This document shows positions 1 to 31,182 of a DNA stretch of 64,000 bases, piece after piece; position 1 is the stretch's first letter; every line of letters starts with the position of its first letter. The stretch covers positions 56,786,002 to 56,850,001 of the forward strand of contig NC_086037.1 of NCBI RefSeq assembly GCF_036323735.1, in the 5' to 3' direction. Below the pieces are notes generated by a model. The model saw only the letters and a list, made by a program, of their open reading frames with translations. It was not told the DNA's origin and searched no databases. The DNA is from Rattus norvegicus. Lineage: Eukaryota; Chordata; Mammalia; Rodentia; Muridae. The position numbers and the translations under genes are program-made.

Positions 1-80
1 ACCACCATTAATAATAATAGCAGTAAATAATAATGATGATAATAAGTAAAGAAAATTCCCTGGCAATAAAAAAATAATGA

Positions 81-182
81 GGGGTTGGGGATTTAGCTCA
101 GCGGTAGAGCACTTGCCTAAGAAGCACAAGGCCCTGGGTTCAGTCCCCAGCTCCGAAAAAAAAGAACCAAAAAAAAAAAAAA
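81..182 (+). mobile_element. ID SINE (BC1-type)
   Basis: It starts GGGGTTGGGGATTTAGCTCA and ends in CCCCAGCTCCG plus an A-tail with AAAGAACC. The flanking AAAATAATGAG is repeated on both sides, a target-site duplication. Confidence 0.95.
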
Positions 183-1150
183 ATAATAAAATAATGAGAG
201 GTGGATCAGGAGTTCAGGGCTAGCCTGGACGACATGAGACTTTGTCTAAAATCATCATCTATTGGAAAATGACACAGTTGGAGGACCATGTTCCCAAGAC
301 CCTTCTTCTTTCTGTAGGTGTTAATTAAGCAAGCCCTAGCTTGCTTGGTTGGCCCACCAGCTAGAGATCAGAGTTCCCATGACTCCTTCCCAGAATTCAA
401 TTAATTTATTTGACTGGCTCACAGAACTTTATTACAAAGGATACATATATATATATGTATATATGTATGTATATATATAAACATAAATATATATATGTAT
501 TTGGTGGGAAATATATATAGTGGGAAAGAAGGAGTAACTTCATGGTCCTCTCCAGGTGCACAGACCTATAGTAATCTCTCTGAACTCTGTCCTTTGGGTT
601 CTGTAAACCACTCACCTTTATGTCTAATGCTACGCTGTGTGGAGAAACCCAGCAAAGCCTGTTAGTCTAGATTCTTTCTGACTTCTCTGTGCAGCATTCC
701 TTCCTCCAGGGTATAGGGTACAGAGCAAGACCCCTCATGATATCTGTCTACTTTACACAAACTGGTCAGACAGTTTCTGGACAACCAGTAGCTCCAAGGC
801 ACACTCTGAGAGGGGGCGGGGGGGGGAAGGTGAATTCGAGTTTCTGTGACCTGACTTAGGGGAAAAAGAGAAATTCTAGTTTATATGATCTGTGTGATCT
901 GCCTTAGAGAGTCAGGGATTATCAGTGAAGACAAACTATCTTAGGCAGTGCTGGTGCACACCCAAGCACTTGGAGGAGGCAGAGGCAAGCAGATCTGAGT
1001 TCGAGGCCAGCCTGGTCTACAAAACGAGTTCTGGGTAGCCAGGATTATGCAGATAAGCCCCTGGCTCCCTCATGTACTTGGTGCCTATAGCTACACTCAG
1101 GAATACATGTATACACATAAAATAAATATCGTAAGAATTACTAAAAGTCA

Positions 1151-1290
1151 GGGCTGGAGAGATGGCTCAACGGTTAAGAGTTCAACTCCCAGCAACCACA
1201 TGGCGGCTCACAACCGTCTGTAATGGGATCCGATGCTCTCTTCTGGTACATACATACGTAAAATAAATAAATAAAAATTTTAAAAAATTA
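1151..1290 (+). mobile_element. B2 SINE, internally deleted
   Basis: GGGCTGGAGAGATGGCTCAA, then a missing middle, then CAACTCCCAGCAACCACATG and an AATAAATAAATAAA tail. Confidence 0.85.
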
Positions 1291-1913
1291 TTAAAGATCA
1301 TAGAATCATACAGAGGGATCCTGAACTATGAAACTCCCCATAGCAACACACGGGACGTTATGTAGGGTGTACATTTAACGTGTCCCTGTGCTTCCTTGGC
1401 AGAGCACTTATAGAGACATCTAGAATGCCTCTAATTTATTTATTAATGTTTGTTTATTTGTTTGTTTATTTATTTATTTAGAGACAGGGTCGCACTCTGT
1501 AACCCCGTCTGGCCTGGAAGGCGCTATGTTTGTTGTCTTTAAACTCAGATCATCTGGCTTGTGTCTCTGAGGTTAAATGTACAACCCTCTGCAGTGAGAA
1601 GTCTGGAATTTTGGGCTTCTTCAAAAAGCACAGGAATACCATAAGAATGTGTTTTTTGTTTTAATATCCTGTGTGGGGATGGGGGTTGCTTCGCAGAGGC
1701 TGTGTACTGCTTGCCTCCTGTGCGCTTGAAGAGGCAAGGTTTAACCAGCTGCAAATAGTTTCTGTGATTGTGTGACGTTTGGAATTCTGGGAACTTTTCA
1801 GAGGGTGTGTAAATGCTAGAGCTCCACTAGGCGGGGGTTGGTGGTCATCGAGGGTGGGTTGTCTGTGGTTTGTTAGTAGTCGTGCTCAAAGCAGAGACAA
1901 AAAGAAAGAAATT

Positions 1914-2026
1914 AGGGTTGGGGATTTAGCTCAGTGGTAGAGCGCTTGCCGAGGAAGCGCAAGACCCTGGGTTCGGTCCCCAGCTCCGGGAAAAAAAAAA
2001 GAACCAAAAAAAAAAAAAAAAAAAAA
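1914..2026 (+). mobile_element. ID SINE
   Basis: A full-length ID body with box A (TAGCTCAGTGGTAGAGCG) and box B (GGGTTCGGTCC), then an A-tail. AAGAAATTAG-like sequence flanks both sides. It abuts the diverged tandem duplication that follows. Confidence 0.95.
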
Positions 2027-2029
2027 GAA

Positions 2030-2330
2030 ATTAGATTTAAAGATCTGTCTTTCTCTGTCTCTGTCTCTCTCTCTCTCATCTAGTGATAGTGGGTGAAACT
2101 GGGGATGGGGGATATAGGGTGGAAAAAAGAACCCCACAAAATAGTAAAGACCAGCTATAAGCAAAGAACTAAGAAAAGAAATTAGATTCAAGGACCTCTC
2201 TCTTTGTCTCCTATCTAGTGATTCAGGCTGAAACCCGGGGGGGGGGGGTGGGGGGGAGGTGGGGAGAACAAAGGGTGGGAAAAAGAACCCCGGAAGTAGC
2301 AAAAGACCAGCCACAGCCCTCCAATTAACT
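2030..2330. repeat. Diverged tandem duplication, about 140 bp unit
   Basis: Both units run GAAATTAGATT, then a CT-rich tract, CTAGTGAT, a G-rich stretch, GGGTGG or similar, AAGAACCCC and AAGACCAGC. The units are about 2030-2155 and 2178-2322. The second contains a G tract of 12 that could form a quadruplex. Confidence 0.7.
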
Positions 2331-4123
2331 TCCCAATGACTTCATATTCAAAAGAGCAAATTATTCTCCCGGGTCAATGACTAAAACGGAACTAGTTGTG
2401 AAGAAAGGAACTCAAAACTGTCAATGGTATCTTAGGACATATTCTGATTTGGATCCCTAGAAGCTATCTTAGAGATAAGAGGAGAAATTTCAATATGGAC
2501 TTATCTTAGGTGATACTGAATGCTGCCAGTACCATCCAGTGTACTCCTGTCCCTGCAAGTCTACATGTCCTGTGTCCTCCATGAGGCTAGAAGCTAGAAC
2601 CTGTTACATCGGAGGGACCAGGTTACTTAATCTCTCTGTGCCTGTTTATTACTTTAAGTCTACAAAACCAAAGAGAATAGAATCCCTAACTTATGGGCTA
2701 GGTCTCAAGACTGGAATGCTCATATTTCTAAAGCACTTAAAATAACACCAGACATGTGGCCTGGGTCATTGTATGAGCCTAAGAGAAATTCTGCGCATAA
2801 GAAAAACCCCAGCACAACAGTTCAGACAGATCGTGATAACCCTATGACTTTAACAAAAGACAGCAAGCACAGGCAGAGACAGCTCAAGTGTGGACAGCAC
2901 AGAAGACTGCAAGAAATAATGGCTGGAAGCCTGGCTTTTGAAGTCAGACTGGGTTCATAGCCCATGGCAGGCCGGTCACTAAACCACTGTGGGCCAGATA
3001 CTTTGGTAAAATGAGACTCTAACGAGTCACCCCACCCACAGTCTTCTTCTATACCCTGTATGTAGCTTTTTATGCACCGAGGCTTCCAGTCAACTCAGTC
3101 CCCACCCCTCACCCCCTGCTGTTCAAGCCTCAATCCTCTCATTTTAAAAAAGAAGGCGGTTGATATATTTAGTTAAGGGCATCACAGCACACTCCTCAGC
3201 CTTTATGAGTTTGCGACCAGGCCACTCTGGGCTACAGTGACTTCAGGGACAGTCTGGATTGCACAGAGTAATCAAGCCTAAAAACCCCGAAACCTTAAGC
3301 CCTCCTTCCAAAATGTGAAGGGAATTGAATTTGTTTCTCTTTCCTACTCCCCATTAGGAGGGAGGAGAAAGGAGCATTTTGGGGGAGCATACATACTGAG
3401 GGCCAAGAGAACCCACTACTATGTCCAAGGCTGAACAGCCAGAAGAAGCCAACATTCTGGATGGGGTTCCAAACTAATCTTAAGCATTCTGTGACAAAGC
3501 TCTTGAGCAAGCTTAAAGTGATGCTCCGGTAGCTGGGAGAGGGAAAGAAGGGGGTGAAGCCCCTGGGGGACGGACCATTTCCAAGAACTCTGCGAACCAT
3601 AACTTGTCTCTACACACATCATACACCATTCTCTCCCGCCATCAACCCTGTCTAAGCTGTCAGGCCGATGAGCTCCGAGAGCTGCACTTGTAGTCAGCCC
3701 AAATTCCTCCTTGAGGTGGAACAGCCCACCTGATTACTCATCTACCCGAAGAAAGCTTAGTGTTCGCCCACGAACTGGCCCTGGCGCCCGAAGGAAGACC
3801 TCTCTCCCCACCGGCTCAACAAAGTCTCCTAGGACTGGTCCTTTCCGAGTTCCACCCCGCAGCAATCCTTATTCTTCCCTGGGAATCCACGGGGACTGAC
3901 TCAGTTCTTAAGATCCCACAGCGAAGAAGGGACATCCGGTGACATCGGCCTGGGGAATCTCGAGGTACCGATGGGAAACACTTGGAGAAAACTAGATAGG
4001 AATTCCAGAGGGGGACGGAAACCGAAGAGCAGTAAGAACGAGATATTGGGGTGCAGGGGTCCTAAGGTTATCACGGAGACCCGGCCCCCCACCCTGGAGC
4101 AGCCCCGCCCGGCCCCGCTCTAC

Positions 4124-4200
4124 CTGCGCTGCCGGCTGCGCTTCTGTGCTGCTCTGCGCTGCCCGCCCGGGGCGCATACAATGAGCAGCTCAGTGAGTGG
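4124..4200 (-). promoter_or_regulatory. Putative CpG promoter / 5' non-coding exon of the next upstream gene
   Basis: A CpG-dense patch spans about 4,080-4,440. On the minus strand a good donor (GCGCAG then GTAGAG, junction at 4124/4123) follows a GC-rich segment that could be a short untranslated exon. In mammals the gene next to Tmem231 on this side is Chst5, so a Chst5 5' exon is a candidate. No coding match was seen, so this is inference only. Confidence 0.3.
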
Positions 4201-4965
4201 TGGCTCTTTGCCTGGGGCCGCCGGCGGGAGCCAGGGCGGGAGCCGAGCAAGGAAGCAGCCAGTTGGCCTGGAGCTCCTCTATCCTCCCCAACCCGGACCG
4301 TGTCTGGCCACGCCCGGGGGACGGGGAGGGGGGGCGAGGGCAGGAAGAGGGAGGTCACAGGTGGGCTCTAGGAACATTGACCGCCCCCCTGCCCGGGGTG
4401 GGGATGGATCGTCCAGCCTGCTGGCAGAGCCACCGCTCGGCCCACTAATGGACCGAAAAATCTGTCCCGAGGGGAGAAGCTTCTCAAAGGACAAAAGGCC
4501 CTTGTGCAGGAAATTGAATCTTTATCTTGCCCCCCTCCTCTGAGGGTGGCATCTTTGCAACTATCCAAACAGACACCTTGATGCCAGGGGGACCCGGGTG
4601 CCCCCTGAGCAACAGAGGAGTGGGGAGGGGCCGAAAGGACAGGTGGCTTTTGCAGTGGGAGCAGCAGCTGCCATCCCCTCCGGGTTCACGCCTCTACCAG
4701 AGGTGCCGAGTTGATAACAGGTCCAGATAAACACAGGACACATTTCAACAGTAAAGTAGATTTCTCCTTTTATAAGCAACAGGGCAGAGAGCCCAAGCAT
4801 ATGCAGAAGACGGGACTTTGTGGGAGACTTGTAAATCTGTGGTGGGAGAGGATATCAATGCAGCTTTTCCGGGTACGACTTGGCAAGATAAAGTTAGGAT
4901 CCTTAACCATGGCCACTAGTTTCTGAACTAGTAACTTCTTTCTGGATTCATCTTAAGGAAATAAA

Positions 4966-4979
4966 CGCGCGCGCGCGCG

Positions 4980-5020
<41 letters not shown>

Positions 5021-5042
5021 GAACACACACACACACACACAC
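4966..5042. repeat. (CG)n(CA)n microsatellite
   Basis: An alternating CG run grades into a CA run of more than 60 bases, with a CGCGAACA interruption. The sequence is alternating purine-pyrimidine. Confidence 0.97.
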
Positions 5043-5139
5043 AGAGGCACGCACAAACTGCGTTCTAAGAGAATGCCATCTATTGACTTCTGGGTAAAGT
5101 ATTTAGACGGCTATTATTTTCTTTAAAAATTTAAAGTCA

Positions 5140-5275
5140 GAGCTGGGTGGAGGCGACACATGCCTTTAATTCCAGCACTCAGGAAGTGGAAGTGGGTGTT
5201 AGAGTTCGAGGCTAGCCTGGTCTACAGAGTGAGTGTGCTAGGATAGCCAGGGCTACACAGAGAAACCCTATCTTA
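5140..5275 (+). mobile_element. B1 SINE
   Basis: AGCTGGGTGGAGGCGACACA, CTTTAATTCCAGCACTCAGG and GCCTGGTCTACAGAG are B1 landmarks. Confidence 0.88.
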
Positions 5276-5469
5276 ATTTGAAAGTCAGGTTAGGTGGATC
5301 ATTCTTGTTAATTCTACCACTTAAAAAACTGAGGCAGGATTATCTGAAGTGTAAGACCACCACGGGTTACATACCAAGACCCCGTTCCCATAAAAATAAA
5401 TAAGTTTAATTTAACCGAGGCTTGTGAGATTTTTACACATTTTTCTCCAGGAGACACTTAGGATTTACC

Positions 5470-5765
5470 TGGTCAAAAATGTACAAAACTTGGGGGGAGG
5501 GCGGTAATGGGGGGAGGATGGGGAGGGGAACACCCATATAAAAGGGGAGGGAGAGGGGTGAGGGGGATGTTGGCTCGGAAACCGGGAAAGGGAATAACAA
5601 TCGAAATGTAAATAAGGGGGTTGGGGATTTAGCTCAGTGGTAGAGCGCTTGCCTAGGAAGCGCAAGAACCTGGGTTCGTCCCCAGCTCCGGAAAAAAAAG
5701 AACCCAAAAAAAAAAAAAAAAGAAATGTAAATAAGAAATACTCAAGTTAATAAAGAAAAAAAGGA
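5470..5765 (+). mobile_element. L1 3' end (5'-truncated LINE-1), interrupted by an ID element
   Basis: A G-rich 3' UTR tract (ACTTGGGGGGAGGGCGG and following) leads to GAAATACTCAAGTTAATAAA and an A-rich end, the rat L1 terminus. The reverse complement of the same terminus occurs at 37,004-37,100. The element is split at 5616/5717 by an ID insertion. Confidence 0.85.
5617..5716 (+). mobile_element. ID SINE nested in L1
   Basis: A full ID body plus A-tail. CGAAATGTAAATAA just before it and GAAATGTAAATAA just after it form the target duplication within the L1 sequence. One base of box B is missing (GGGTTCGTCC). Confidence 0.95.
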
Positions 5766-6342
5766 AACAAAATGTACAAAACTTACTTTGAAATGCACGA
5801 ATGTGAAGAAGTGGAGGGGGCGGGGCAGAGAGAAATAAAGAGTGGGGAGAGAGAAAGCTTTGCTAACCCAGCCCTCACCTCATTCAAACAGAATCTGAAC
5901 CAATCACGTGACAGAATCAGACCCTCCTCCTCCCCTCCCAGGATGAGTAATCAACTCAGACTCTGGCTCTGCGTTATAGCTTAGCTGCAATCCTGTGTAT
6001 TTTCCACTATTTTTCCTCTTGCCATTCTGGGCCATGAGGCCTAGAACTAACCACCCAACATCTGATCTGAAAATAACCTGATACTCACCAAACACAGTTG
6101 TAATTTTCCAGCCCGTGTCTTCCATTTGCCATGTGGATTTCAATGAAAATCCCTCCTTTACCTGGGGTTGGCCTAGAGGACTTTTGCCGAAGACCTAACA
6201 AAAGCTCTCAACATCTTTAGGTAGGGTCTGGGCAGAGCATCTCGGTCACTCAGAATCCCGTGGAACCTTGTCCCCTCCCTATTGTTTCCCCGCCCAGGGC
6301 CCCTGCCTTTCAGAAGCCACGGGAAACTTCCTTTCAGAATAT

Positions 6343-8181
6343 TTTAATTAGAAAGTTATAAAACATCATTGAGTTCTGTATACAGAATTTGCACAGAATA
6401 GTTTAATATAATGCAAAGTAGCTTGTATCTTTGGTCATCTTTCTGTAACTTGTTATCTTTTTTTCCATACAATATATTTCTTGTCACGCCGCCAAGCCCA
6501 TTTCCTTATTTTATTCAGACAGGGTCTCAAGTATCCCAGGCTGGGCTCTAACTTAGGGATGATTCTACTCCTGCCTCCACCCCTGATGTGCTGGGGTTAT
6601 CGGCTTGCACCACCGTGAAGGTGTGCTGGGGATGGAACCCAGGGCTCCAAGCATGCCAGGCAGGCGCTCTTCCAACAGAGCCACATCCCTAGCCCTCTCA
6701 TAACCTTTGCGAAATTGAAATCAGAGACCGTTTTTCACGTAACTCTTCGGGCGTATAATCAGCCGTACGTGTTAGGTCAGAGAAACCAGTACTAGAGAGT
6801 TTCTCTCCTCAAATACTTCGAAAGAGCTTGGTTTTCAAAATTCTTATTTGCTCAGTCTGACAGAAGGGTGCCTCCAAGGTAAACTGAGGCACGAAGGGAG
6901 GAGCGTTTGTGGTTAGGCATGGAGGCAAGGGTGGTAGGGCGTGTCCTCCCAGGGCCAAAGGTGGAGTTCTTTAAGAGGGCACAATTGCTCAGCGCAGGAC
7001 CGGGGCCAAATGAGAGATTTCTGTGTAAAGTAGAAGTCTTTGTAGACTTCTGCAGATCAGAGGGCTATCTGGCTGGGCTCCTTCTCACTGTTAATGGCCA
7101 GGCTGGATTAGAGGCTCTGCTTAGCCTCCTTCCTCACTCTCTGCTCCTCATGCCTTCCCCAAAGCCTCCCCTCTGGTAAGTACCCTGTTCCTTAATCGAG
7201 GGAACAGCCTCCGAATAAACCCTGAGGTTGTCAGGCAGTGGGAGCCAATGCCAACAGCCACCCTTCTGTCACCCACATCCTTTCAGAAAGGGGGAAGGCC
7301 AGCAAGGAGGAGGAGGAGTGGCTGGGCTGTTGGGTGAGGGCCAGGGAGAAAGAACCTGTTGTTAGAAGCCCAATGTCCTCCACTGATGCTGGGGGTAGGG
7401 GGACAGACTGAATGAAACAGCACTTCTGACTCCAGCCACCATCCCAGGGGCACAGACAGAGGCCAAGAAACAGGGCACAGAGCCAGCCATAGCAGGGCAG
7501 GAACAGAGGGCTGTTTAGCTGAGCCGATGACAGACCCCCATCTATTAGCCTGAGGGCTGAGGGCAGGTGTCTGGTCCTCCTGCCCTTAAGTCACCCGCCA
7601 GCACGCACATGTTTCTGAGACTCTTGTATTTGAGACGCCCTGCCCCCTTCCGTTCTCCAGTTGAAGGCTTCAGCTCTGGAAATCAAAGTTCTGAATGGGC
7701 ACTGTGTAGATATCTAAGAGCAGAAAGTACTAGGGATTTGCATATTTCTTGTGAGAGACCGGAGGAGGCTAAAAATGTAGCTAGCTTATGATAGGAGGGA
7801 GGGGTGGACAGGGCATCCCAGTTCAAAAGAAGTAAACTCCTCCCTTGACCAGAGGTGGGGCTCTTTCAAAGATGTATGAACTCACCACAATTTTCTCCTG
7901 AAATTCAAGGCCAAAGCAGAGCAAAACCAGAAACAAAACATAACCCTCCTGTAACCCTGCGACCTTTCCACAAACTAGTGTTTGTAGGTTCCCCCCGTGC
8001 TTTGAAGACGTGGGGGTTGTGCCGGACAACACTGGAAAATCCATTCTTTGTCTCTGAGGTGAAACACGCACGCAGGCCTGAGAGTGTCCAGCGGGCTCTT
8101 TGCAGAAATGTTGTAAAACTGCCGGTCTCAGAAGACAGGAATGAGGTAGCCATGGTCCCTCAGTCTCCTGACAGAAGCTTC
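6343..8181 (-). other. Tmem231: Probable Tmem231 3' UTR and downstream flank
   Basis: No coding exon was recognised after the stop. Much of this stretch (about 6.9-8.1 kb) is free of obvious SINEs, consistent with UTR or unique flank. The first clear polyadenylation-like hexamer I noted on the minus strand is ATTAAA at 6348-6343; whether it is used cannot be told, so the UTR end is a guess. A B4-like or other degraded SINE lies at about 6,510-6,690. Confidence 0.35.
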
Positions 8182-27503
<19,322 letters not shown>

Positions 27504-27525
27504 GAGCCCAGGGCCGCAGCGCGGA

Positions 27526-27539
27526 GTCTCCACGGCAAC
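27526..27539. promoter_or_regulatory. RFX X-box-like motif
   Basis: On the minus strand it reads GTTGCCGTGGAGAC. Its first half matches the X-box half site (GTTRCC) fully and its second half matches GGYAAC at four of six positions, with the standard 2-bp spacer. It sits 23 bp upstream of the Tmem231 ATG. RFX factors drive many ciliary genes, so the placement is plausible; binding is inferred. Confidence 0.5.
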
Positions 27540-28029
27540 CGACGGCGGGCAGAGGAACCAATAGCAGGCACGCAGGCCTTTAGTAAGGGGTGGAGCTAGC
27601 GGGAGGAGGTTTCTGTGTTAGTTAGTACATGCATTTTGATTCGGTTCCCGTGGGTCCCTTCAAGAAAGCAACAGAAACAACATTTCCACTCACCAAAGTC
27701 TGTGTCAGTTGTACAAAATCAGATGTGCATAGATGTTGACATCTCCCCATAGGTCATCTATTAACTCACAACATAGGATGGTTGATATAGCTTAGTTGGT
27801 AAAAGGCTAGCTAGCTTACCATGCAGGAAGCCCTGAGTTCATACCCAGCACTTCATTAAACCCGGCATGGTGACCCGCATCTGTAATACTAGCAACTCTT
27901 GAGATGGAGGTAGGAGGACCGGAAGTCCAAAGTCATCTTTAGCGACACTGAGTTAGAGACCAGCCGGAGATATGCGGGACTGTATCTCAATGGAAAAACT
28001 CCAGTATGGTTCATACTGAAGTCCGGCCA

Positions 28030-28135
28030 CTCTTTTTTTTTTTCTTTCTTTTTTTTTTGGAGCTGGGGACCGAACCCAGGGCCTTGCGCTTGCTAGGCAA
28101 GCGCTCTACCGCTGAGCTAAATCCCCAACCCCCCC
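28030..28135 (-). mobile_element. ID SINE
   Basis: Reverse-complement, near-consensus ID. CCACTCTT flanks both ends. It lies upstream of Tmem231. Confidence 0.94.
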
Positions 28136-28635
28136 AACGCCCCCCCCCACTCTTATAAAAGGGCCACAGTCCTAGAACCAGGTACTTTTGCCTTCAAAGT
28201 TAGTGCTTTCACTTTGCCCCGTAGCAGAAAAGATAGAAAACGAGAAACAAATCCCTTGGTTCTTCAAAGGTTTGAGGGTAATTTACTACACGGCTCCTTC
28301 TGGTGTACTTAGGTATAAACGCTGATATTGTCTTCCTCAAAGTTAGCATTAGCGAATCACTTAGGTAACTACTAACAGGAATATCTTAACGTGAAAGACA
28401 GATTTTATCTGTTTTGAAGTAGGGTCTTACCATGGAGACTGTGCTGGCCGTTGATTCTTTCTCCAGGTCCTCAGCAAGAACAGTCAGAGCTCTTAACCCC
28501 TGGGTCTTCTCTCCGGCGCCCACCAATTATATCTCTTAATTCTGGAAAGGCCGTCCTCTGACCTGTACAGGCCTGTCATGGTGCTTATCTGAATATTACA
28601 TAAATACTAAATAAATGTTATAACATGTAAGTAAG

Positions 28636-28830
28636 CTGGAGAGAATGGCCCGTTTTCCAGAGGATCTAGGTTTGACTTTCAGCACCCACATGGTGACTCA
28701 TAGCCAATTGTAACTCCAGTCACAAGGGATCCAACAACTTCTGTGGGCACTGCATACATATGGTACACATGGTATATAGACATACACGCAGGCAAAACAC
28801 CCATACACATAAAGTTAAAATAAAGGAGTT
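28636..28830 (+). mobile_element. B3/B2-related SINE
   Basis: GCTGGAGAGAATGGCC head, CAGCACCCACATGGTGAC middle, and a long degenerate 3' part. Confidence 0.75.
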
Positions 28831-28855
28831 GACACACAGCTTTTTGCTTTTTTAA

Positions 28856-29032
28856 AAAAATATTTATTTATTACATATAAGTATACTGTAGCTGTCTTCA
28901 GACACACCAGAAGAGGGCATAAGATCCCATTACAGATGGTTGTGAGCCACCATGTGGTTGCTGGGAATTGAACTCAGGACCTCTGGAAGAGCAGTTGGTA
29001 CTCTTAACCACTGAGCCATATCTCCAGCCCCC
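28856..29032 (-). mobile_element. B2 SINE
   Basis: Reverse B2 ending CTCCAGCCCC. Confidence 0.9.
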
Positions 29033-30451
29033 AGAACACAGCTTTGATCCCAGTCTTCAGAAGACAGAGGCAGTCAGACCTCCAAGTTCTAGGCCAGCCT
29101 GGTGTATAAAGTGATTTCCAGGACAACCAAGGCTACAAAGAAAAACCTTGTCTCAAAAAACTAGTAATAATAATAACATTATTATTAATATTAATAATAG
29201 AAATATAAATGTATTTTTAAATTAAAAATAAAAACTGCACTAAAATAACTATTTTGGAATGACTGGATGTAATGTAGGTTCCTTGGCGTGGTTGTTCTGT
29301 GAGTAAAAGAATGTTTGCCTCTGAAGATTCAACAGAGAGAACATACACTGTAACTAAGTCACCAATGAAACAGAGGGTGGTGACTGTTAAGAATTTAGAA
29401 ATACAAAATGGTTCAGCCTCTGCTGGGTGTGATGCTGTATACTTTTATTCCCAGGACTGGGGAGGCAGAGGCAGAGGCAGGGGGATTTCTCTGAGTCCCA
29501 GACCAACCTGATCTTCATTGTGTTCTCCTGCCCCTGTGAAGTTTGCCTCAAAAGATGATAAAGTCATTTCTTTCCAACTACACATTTCAGATGGGGGTAG
29601 GGGGCCATGCCTGGAATCTCTTAGTGCTTAGAAGGCTGGACAGGAGAATCAGGAATTTAAGCTCAATCTTGGCCAGCCTGGGCTACATGAAACATCCCAA
29701 GTCAGGTTGGTTCAGTAGGAAAAGTACACTTGCAACGTAAACAAGAGGCCTGAACCCATGCTCAGGTAAAAAGCCAGACCAGGATGTGCGTGCCTGTGAC
29801 TTCAGGATGGCTTTGGTGGCTGCTACCCTAGCTCCAGATTCCATAAGAAAGCCTCAGAGGAATAAATGATGTGGTAGGGAGTGACCCTTGATATCCTACT
29901 GTGACCACCACATGTATACACATGGGCACATGCACCCACATACATGAATGCATAAACCACATGTGTAGGAATTCAAGCCAATCTTGACCACATTGTTCTG
30001 GGACATGTGAGACCTTTTCATGAACAAAATTAAACAAAATATCCGAACTAGCATCACTACCAACAGTAAAAACAAACAAACAAAAAGTTGACTAAAATTC
30101 AAATGGAACCCTTAGTTCTTTTTTCTTCCACAGGAGCTCCTTGGAGTCTTGGGTCAGATTAGCACTCTTGCTTCAAGGCTGGCTAGCTTTTATCTAGCCA
30201 CTTTCCAGTTCTTTCCTTCAGCCTCATCAGGGAAGCCTTATTTTTCTTTCCTGGCTCTGCGCTGGCTCCTGGCTGCCCTATGCCAGCGGTGTCTGCCTCT
30301 GTCTCCATCATCTTCAGTCCAACCTGCCTTATAGGTCTGTTGTGCGTGGTTGATCTATTTATTTTCCCAGGGCTCCACTCGACTCACCTCCTCAGTTTGC
30401 CACCCCCATGTAGAAGGAATCTAGTGCCTTAGAATACTTAAGCTAATGACC

Positions 30452-30545
30452 GGGGTTGGGGATTTAGCTCAGTGGTAGAGCGCTTGCCTAGCAAGCGCAA
30501 GGCCCTGGGTTTGGTCCCCAGCTCCGAAGGAAAAAAAAAAAAAGA
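30452..30545 (+). mobile_element. ID SINE
   Basis: A near-consensus ID with A-tail. AAGCTAATGACC is repeated on both sides. Confidence 0.95.
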
Positions 30546-31053
30546 TTAAGAAAGCTAATGACCAACGCATGGATGCTTTAATGGATGATGAAGTAAAAGA
30601 GAAAAGATACCATCTGAGCAAATAAGACAGAAAGACATTGCTTGTCATCATAGCTCTCCTGGGACATTGGTGGATGAACAGTAGATTTCCCCCAAGAAGT
30701 GGACTTAGCTCTTACATACTTTTAAGTGATATACACGTGTCTTGGACTAGGATAGTGTGGCTGAGCCACCTCAATCAGTCAACAGGTTCTCCAGGGAAGG
30801 AGGGAAAAAAGAAAAAAGACAATTAGACAACACTGTTAGCATGACCCCAGACAGTTCTGAGGCTGAGGTGGGTTTTTTCCCCCCAATCTGCTTTTATACC
30901 ATTTTAATTACATACAAGTAATAAGGTCAGTTCTAGGTTAAGGGAACTAGCAAGACAATAAACACAAATAGTTGGGGAACAAGCAAGGCAATAAAAAAGT
31001 CCCGTGACCACCATTTCTAAGGGCTAATCAAGACGACCAAGATACCAGAGCCA

Positions 31054-31182
31054 ACTTCCCTTTCCTAGGCCAAAGTCATCTTCTTGCCTGAAGCCTACTT
31101 CTTTGTTCTAGCCCAAAATCAGATGCAGGTCTGAACTTACTTCCTTGTCCTGGTCCAAGGTCAAATTCCTGCCAAGTGGCCC
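31054..31182. repeat. Three degenerate 42-43 bp repeats
   Basis: Units start at 31054, 31097 and 31139, each ACTTCYTTGTYCTRGYCCAA-like with TCA following. The source element is not recognised; an LTR is possible. Confidence 0.6.

Larger units (their letters stand above)
1..4080. other. Left flank without recognised gene
   Basis: It contains two ID elements, a B2 and B1 fragments, a TA-rich tract at about 445-500, and a diverged tandem duplication at 2.03-2.33 kb. The stretch 2.4-3.9 kb has little repeat signal and no recognisable exon. Confidence 0.6.

Noticed and set aside
81..156. tRNA gene, because box A and box B promoters are visible.
   Set aside because: This and its fifteen sister copies are ID SINEs (tRNA-Ala-derived, BC1-type) with A-tails and target-site duplications; none folds as a complete tRNA by eye.
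3971..4543. A 190-codon plus-strand frame as a protein-coding gene.
   Set aside because: It lies in a CpG-rich patch where stops are rare in all frames, has no recognisable domain, and overlaps open frames on the other strand.
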